Shown here piece after piece: positions 7,173 through 8,714 of a DNA stretch of 8,714 bases; position 1 is the first letter of the stretch; each line of letters opens with the position of its first letter. Made by a program: the position numbers and the translations under genes. The stretch lies in the NCBI GenBank assembly GCA_020634215.1, contig JACKCD010000094.1, positions 1 through 8,714 of the forward strand. The letters are read 5' to 3'. Source of the stretch: Ardenticatenaceae bacterium (GTDB taxonomy: Bacteria; Chloroflexota; Anaerolineae; Promineifilales; Promineifilaceae). The notes under the pieces were generated by a model that worked only from the letters and a program-made list of their open reading frames with translations, was not told where the DNA came from and did not search any database.

Positions 7173-7201
7173 TTGACACAATAGAACATGCGTGCTAATA
7201 T
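7173..7201 (+). promoter_or_regulatory. Sigma70-type promoter of the membrane protein gene
   Basis: A perfect TTGACA (7173-7178) is followed after exactly 17 nt by TAATAT (7196-7201). Transcription would begin near 7208, giving a leader of about 134 nt before the ATG at 7342. The first two bases of the -35 element are the last two bases of an AACGGCCGTT palindrome (7165-7174), so anything bound to the palindrome would touch the promoter. Confidence 0.6.
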
Positions 7202-7212
7202 TTCATCAATGC

Positions 7213-7224
7213 GAACAACTGTTC
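7213..7224. promoter_or_regulatory. LexA-like dyad GAAC-N4-GTTC
   Basis: GAACAACTGTTC, preceded by C at 7212, matches the GAAC-N4-GTTC core of the LexA box described in Gram-positive bacteria. It lies about 5 nt after the predicted transcription start, where a repressor would block elongation. The same bases also form part of an imperfect stem with CAGAACACAGTT (7235-7246), so an RNA hairpin in the leader is an alternative reading. Confidence 0.35.
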
Positions 7225-7246
7225 TGAATTATACCAGAACACAGTT
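7217..7246 (+). promoter_or_regulatory. Imperfect stem-loop in the 5' leader of the membrane protein gene
   Basis: AACTGTTCTG (7217-7226) can pair with CAGAACACAGTT (7235-7246) across an 8-nt AT-rich loop, with two bases bulged on the 3' side. It begins about 9 nt into the predicted transcript. It could stabilise the mRNA 5' end or act as a DNA operator; nothing here decides between these. Confidence 0.3.
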
Positions 7247-7341
7247 TCACACTCAAACATCTTATCCAACATAACAACAAACTGGGTTTCGTAACGGTGG
7301 GTTATTGTCTCAATCTCTAAACCGACAAGGAGGATAAAAGC

Positions 7342-8220
7342 ATGAAGAATGATTACCTTTTGGAGCCAGCAAATTCATTTGGGATGCGCGTTGCCGCCAT
7401 GAGTATGCAGCGCAAAACAATGGTTGGGGTTATTTTGATGGTAGCCCTGTTTTCTTTTGAAATTTTTAACTTTGACACCACGCAGTTTGCCCTTCGCAGC
7501 TTGCTAGGAGATGTTCGTTTTCTGGGGGTGGGCTGGGCCAGCATTTTGGCAATCGCCTTCTGTTCGATTGATTTCGCCGGGCTTATTCGCATCTTCACCC
7601 CGCAGAAGGGGGCCAGCGAACCGCGTGAAGTGTGGTATCTAATGGGAGCCTGGATTTTGGGCGCAGCCATGAACGCCGTCATGACGTGGTGGGCCGTTTC
7701 CTTGACACTGCTTAACCATTCCTTTGGCAACGAGGTTCTAAGCCGGGAGCAGCTCCTAACCTATGTGCCGATTTTTGTGGCGGTGCTGGTATGGTTGACG
7801 CGCATCCTGTTTATTGGGGCGTTTACCGTGGCCGGTGAGCATATTTTTGACTTTGGCTATAGCAACCAGGGCAGCAGCAACAAACGCCAATCGGTACCAA
7901 CGGGGTCAATGAACACGGTGGCACCTCGGCGAGCCGCACCTCGGCAGGCGGTGGCTCCGCAGCGAACGGCCGTTAACGCTCGCCCTGCCCCCATTGAACC
8001 CACTTACGAACCGCTGCCTGCCTCGGCACAGCCCACGCAAGTAATGTCGCAGCCTGCGCCCAAGCCGCAGCCGCTGCCAAACGCACCCAGCAGCCCCACG
8101 CCGCTGCGTCAACCCACCAACCAGCCAGCCACCAGCCGAGTGCGTCAACGCCCACCCATGCCCAATCGCGGCACGTTAAACCGGATGCCCGTGGGTGCCA
8201 AGAGCAAAGAACAACACTAG
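7342..8220 (+). CDS. Uncharacterised four-helix membrane protein with proline-rich tail
   Basis: I do not recognise a named family for this complete 292-residue protein, although relatives seem to occur in Anaerolineae (recollection only). Four hydrophobic segments are visible at about residues 27-44, 62-84, 98-124 and 139-165. Positive charges in the N-terminus (Arg16, Arg24, Lys25), in the second loop (Lys89, Arg95) and in the tail put both ends in the cytoplasm. Residues 174-292 form a low-complexity tail rich in Pro, Ala, Gln and Arg, without hydrophobic segments and likely disordered. The ATG has an excellent AAGGAGG at 7327-7333 with an 8-nt spacer, and a strong promoter lies about 140 bp upstream. 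A hairpin follows 4 nt after the stop, and then a membrane-anchored probable transglycosylase on the same strand, so an envelope role is plausible but unproven. Confidence 0.85.
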   Translation: MKNDYLLEPANSFGMRVAAMSMQRKTMVGVILMVALFSFEIFNFDTTQFALRSLLGDVRFLGVGWASILAIAFCSIDFAGLIRIFTPQKGASEPREVWYLMGAWILGAAMNAVMTWWAVSLTLLNHSFGNEVLSREQLLTYVPIFVAVLVWLTRILFIGAFTVAGEHIFDFGYSNQGSSNKRQSVPTGSMNTVAPRRAAPRQAVAPQRTAVNARPAPIEPTYEPLPASAQPTQVMSQPAPKPQPLPNAPSSPTPLRQPTNQPATSRVRQRPPMPNRGTLNRMPVGAKSKEQH

Positions 8221-8223
8221 AAG

Positions 8224-8284
8224 AGTAATCAGTAATCGGTAATCGGTAATCAGTGGAGTAACCGATTACTGATTACTGATTACT
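8224..8284. repeat. Hairpin of 7-nt GTAATCA-type units, possible transcription end (IR4)
   Basis: Arms 8224-8247 and 8261-8284 are 24-nt inverted copies with a single mismatch that would form a G-U pair in RNA, around a 13-nt loop. The left side is four 7-nt units (AGTAATC, AGTAATC, GGTAATC, GGTAATC). The element begins 4 nt after the stop codon of the membrane protein gene, so it probably caps that message. No U-run follows directly; the nearest T-tract is at about 8329-8335, so termination by this stem alone is not certain. Confidence 0.8.
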
Positions 8285-8347
8285 GAGTGATGCTCACAAA
8301 ATCTTAAAAACAACCGATTTACAGACGCTTTTTTTCGGGGTAAACTA

Positions 8348-8714
8348 ATGACGATAAATTATCAACCGATACCAACGCCATTGAGTAAAAGATTGAGTGA
8401 GCCTTCTCCCCATTACAACAATATGACGGCCGAAACGGCCGTTAATCCCCTGGCCCAAGTGCAGCAGCGGATGATTATCATTTTGGCCTTTGCCATCATC
8501 GCCATCATCCTATTTGCCATCTTCATCATGCCGCGTGGCTTCCGCACCACCCCGGAAGCCGCTGTCACCACCAACCAGCCTGCGCCAATGGCCGCTGCCC
8601 CGGCTTCCTTGGGCGTTATTTCTCCCATTTTTTCACCCGAAGTGCGCCACTGGGAACCTCAAATTTTGGCTTGGTCACAGCAATATGGCATTGACGCTAA
8701 CTACATTGCCACCA
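8348..8714 (+). CDS. Probable membrane-anchored lytic transglycosylase (3' partial)
   Basis: The frame is open from the ATG at 8348 to the right edge, giving 122 residues of a longer protein. A short polar N-terminus (1-41) is followed by one strongly hydrophobic segment (42-61, beginning MIIILAFAIIAIILFAIF), then a Pro/Ala/Thr-rich linker. Residues 95-122 read FSPEVRHWEPQILAW and then QQYGIDANYIAT. That is the lead-in I associate with Chloroflexota lytic transglycosylases, where a catalytic Glu in an MQIES-type motif should come just after the window ends. Such enzymes cleave glycan strands of peptidoglycan outside the membrane. The catalytic residue is not visible, so the call depends on the lead-in pattern. 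The ribosome site is weak (GGGG at 8337-8340), and Met26 (8423) is an alternative start. The iterated palindrome falls in the N-terminal region (8434-8443). Confidence 0.65.
   Translation, partial: MTINYQPIPTPLSKRLSEPSPHYNNMTAETAVNPLAQVQQRMIIILAFAIIAIILFAIFIMPRGFRTTPEAAVTTNQPAPMAAAPASLGVISPIFSPEVRHWEPQILAWSQQYGIDANYIAT

Larger units (their letters stand above)
6907..7341. other. 435-bp divergent intergenic region
   Basis: This gap separates the minus-strand nucleotidyltransferase gene from the plus-strand membrane protein gene. It holds two hairpin repeats (6929-6994 and 7028-7091), three copies of the iterated ACGGCCGT palindrome (6999, 7099, 7165), a GTGAC-N7-GTCAC dyad (7139-7155), a TTGACA-N17-TAATAT promoter (7173-7201) and a LexA-like dyad (7213-7224). 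I see no coding sequence with a credible product here. Short open frames through the hairpins give the low-complexity peptides typical of these repeats. Confidence 0.8.
572..8443. repeat. Dispersed iterated palindrome AACGGCCGTT (15 sites)
   Basis: Perfect AACGGCCGTT starts at 1189, 4402, 4768, 5293, 6031, 6259, 6635, 6999, 7165, 7965 and 8434. The octamer core ACGGCCGT occurs in four more places, starting at 572, 3030, 4512 and 7100. Twelve of the fifteen lie inside genes and three between genes. In genes they are read in all three frames: Thr-Ala-Val seven times, Asn/Tyr-Gly-Arg three times, Arg-Pro twice. Chance would give about 0.13 octamers in a window this size under equal base use. The pattern resembles HIP1 of cyanobacteria in behaviour but not in sequence. 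Distribution is uneven: twelve sites lie after 4400. Confidence 0.9.

Noticed and set aside
8318..8346. TTTACA-N17-TAAACT as promoter of the transglycosylase-like gene
   Set aside because: The -10 match is weak, and transcription would start just inside the chosen ATG. It would only make sense with the start at 8423, which has no ribosome site.

Overview
The window is an 8.7 kb stretch of bacterial chromosome that most resembles Chloroflexota, probably an Anaerolineae-type lineage. The assignment rests on family resemblance recalled from memory, not on a search: a LysM/M23 cell-wall peptidase, a PEP/pyruvate-binding-domain protein, a DHH-CBS-tRNA nucleotidyltransferase fusion and a four-helix membrane protein all look like proteins I associate with that phylum. 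I see no transposase, integrase, phage gene, CRISPR array, tRNA or rRNA. This reads as ordinary core chromosome with unusually rich small-repeat content.

Layout: (1) 1-1350, plus strand, 3' part of a secreted LysM + LasA/beta-lytic-type M23 metallopeptidase, open at the left edge. (2) 1354-1437, a long hairpin between convergent genes. (3) 1437-1787, minus strand, a complete HIT-family (Hint-type) protein. (4) 1788-1879, a divergent promoter region. (5) 1880-4261, plus strand, a 793-residue protein with a pyruvate phosphate dikinase-type ATP-grasp domain but no swivelling phosphohistidine or PEP-barrel domain. (6) 4237-6906, minus strand, an 889-residue DHH/DHHA1 + two CBS + CCA-type nucleotidyltransferase fusion, overlapping the previous gene tail to tail by 25 bp. 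(7) 6907-7341, a 435-bp divergent intergenic region with two more hairpins, a good sigma70-type promoter and a LexA-like dyad. (8) 7342-8220, plus strand, an unrecognised membrane protein with a long Pro-rich tail. (9) 8224-8284, a fourth hairpin. (10) 8348-8714, plus strand, the 5' part of a membrane-anchored protein that appears to be entering a lytic transglycosylase domain at the right edge.

The genes do not form one pathway. Cell-envelope functions lie at both ends (M23 peptidase, membrane protein, probable transglycosylase), with nucleotide/RNA and PEP-related functions between. Gene orientation alternates, so most genes look separately transcribed.

The strongest signal not explained by genes is a highly iterated palindrome, AACGGCCGTT. 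Eleven perfect decamers and four further ACGGCCGT octamers occur in 8.7 kb, in coding and non-coding DNA and in all reading frames, much like HIP1 in cyanobacteria. The second is a set of four hairpins, unrelated in sequence, whose arms are all built from three or four degenerate tandem units of 7 or 10 nt. I found no convincing new multi-gene system.
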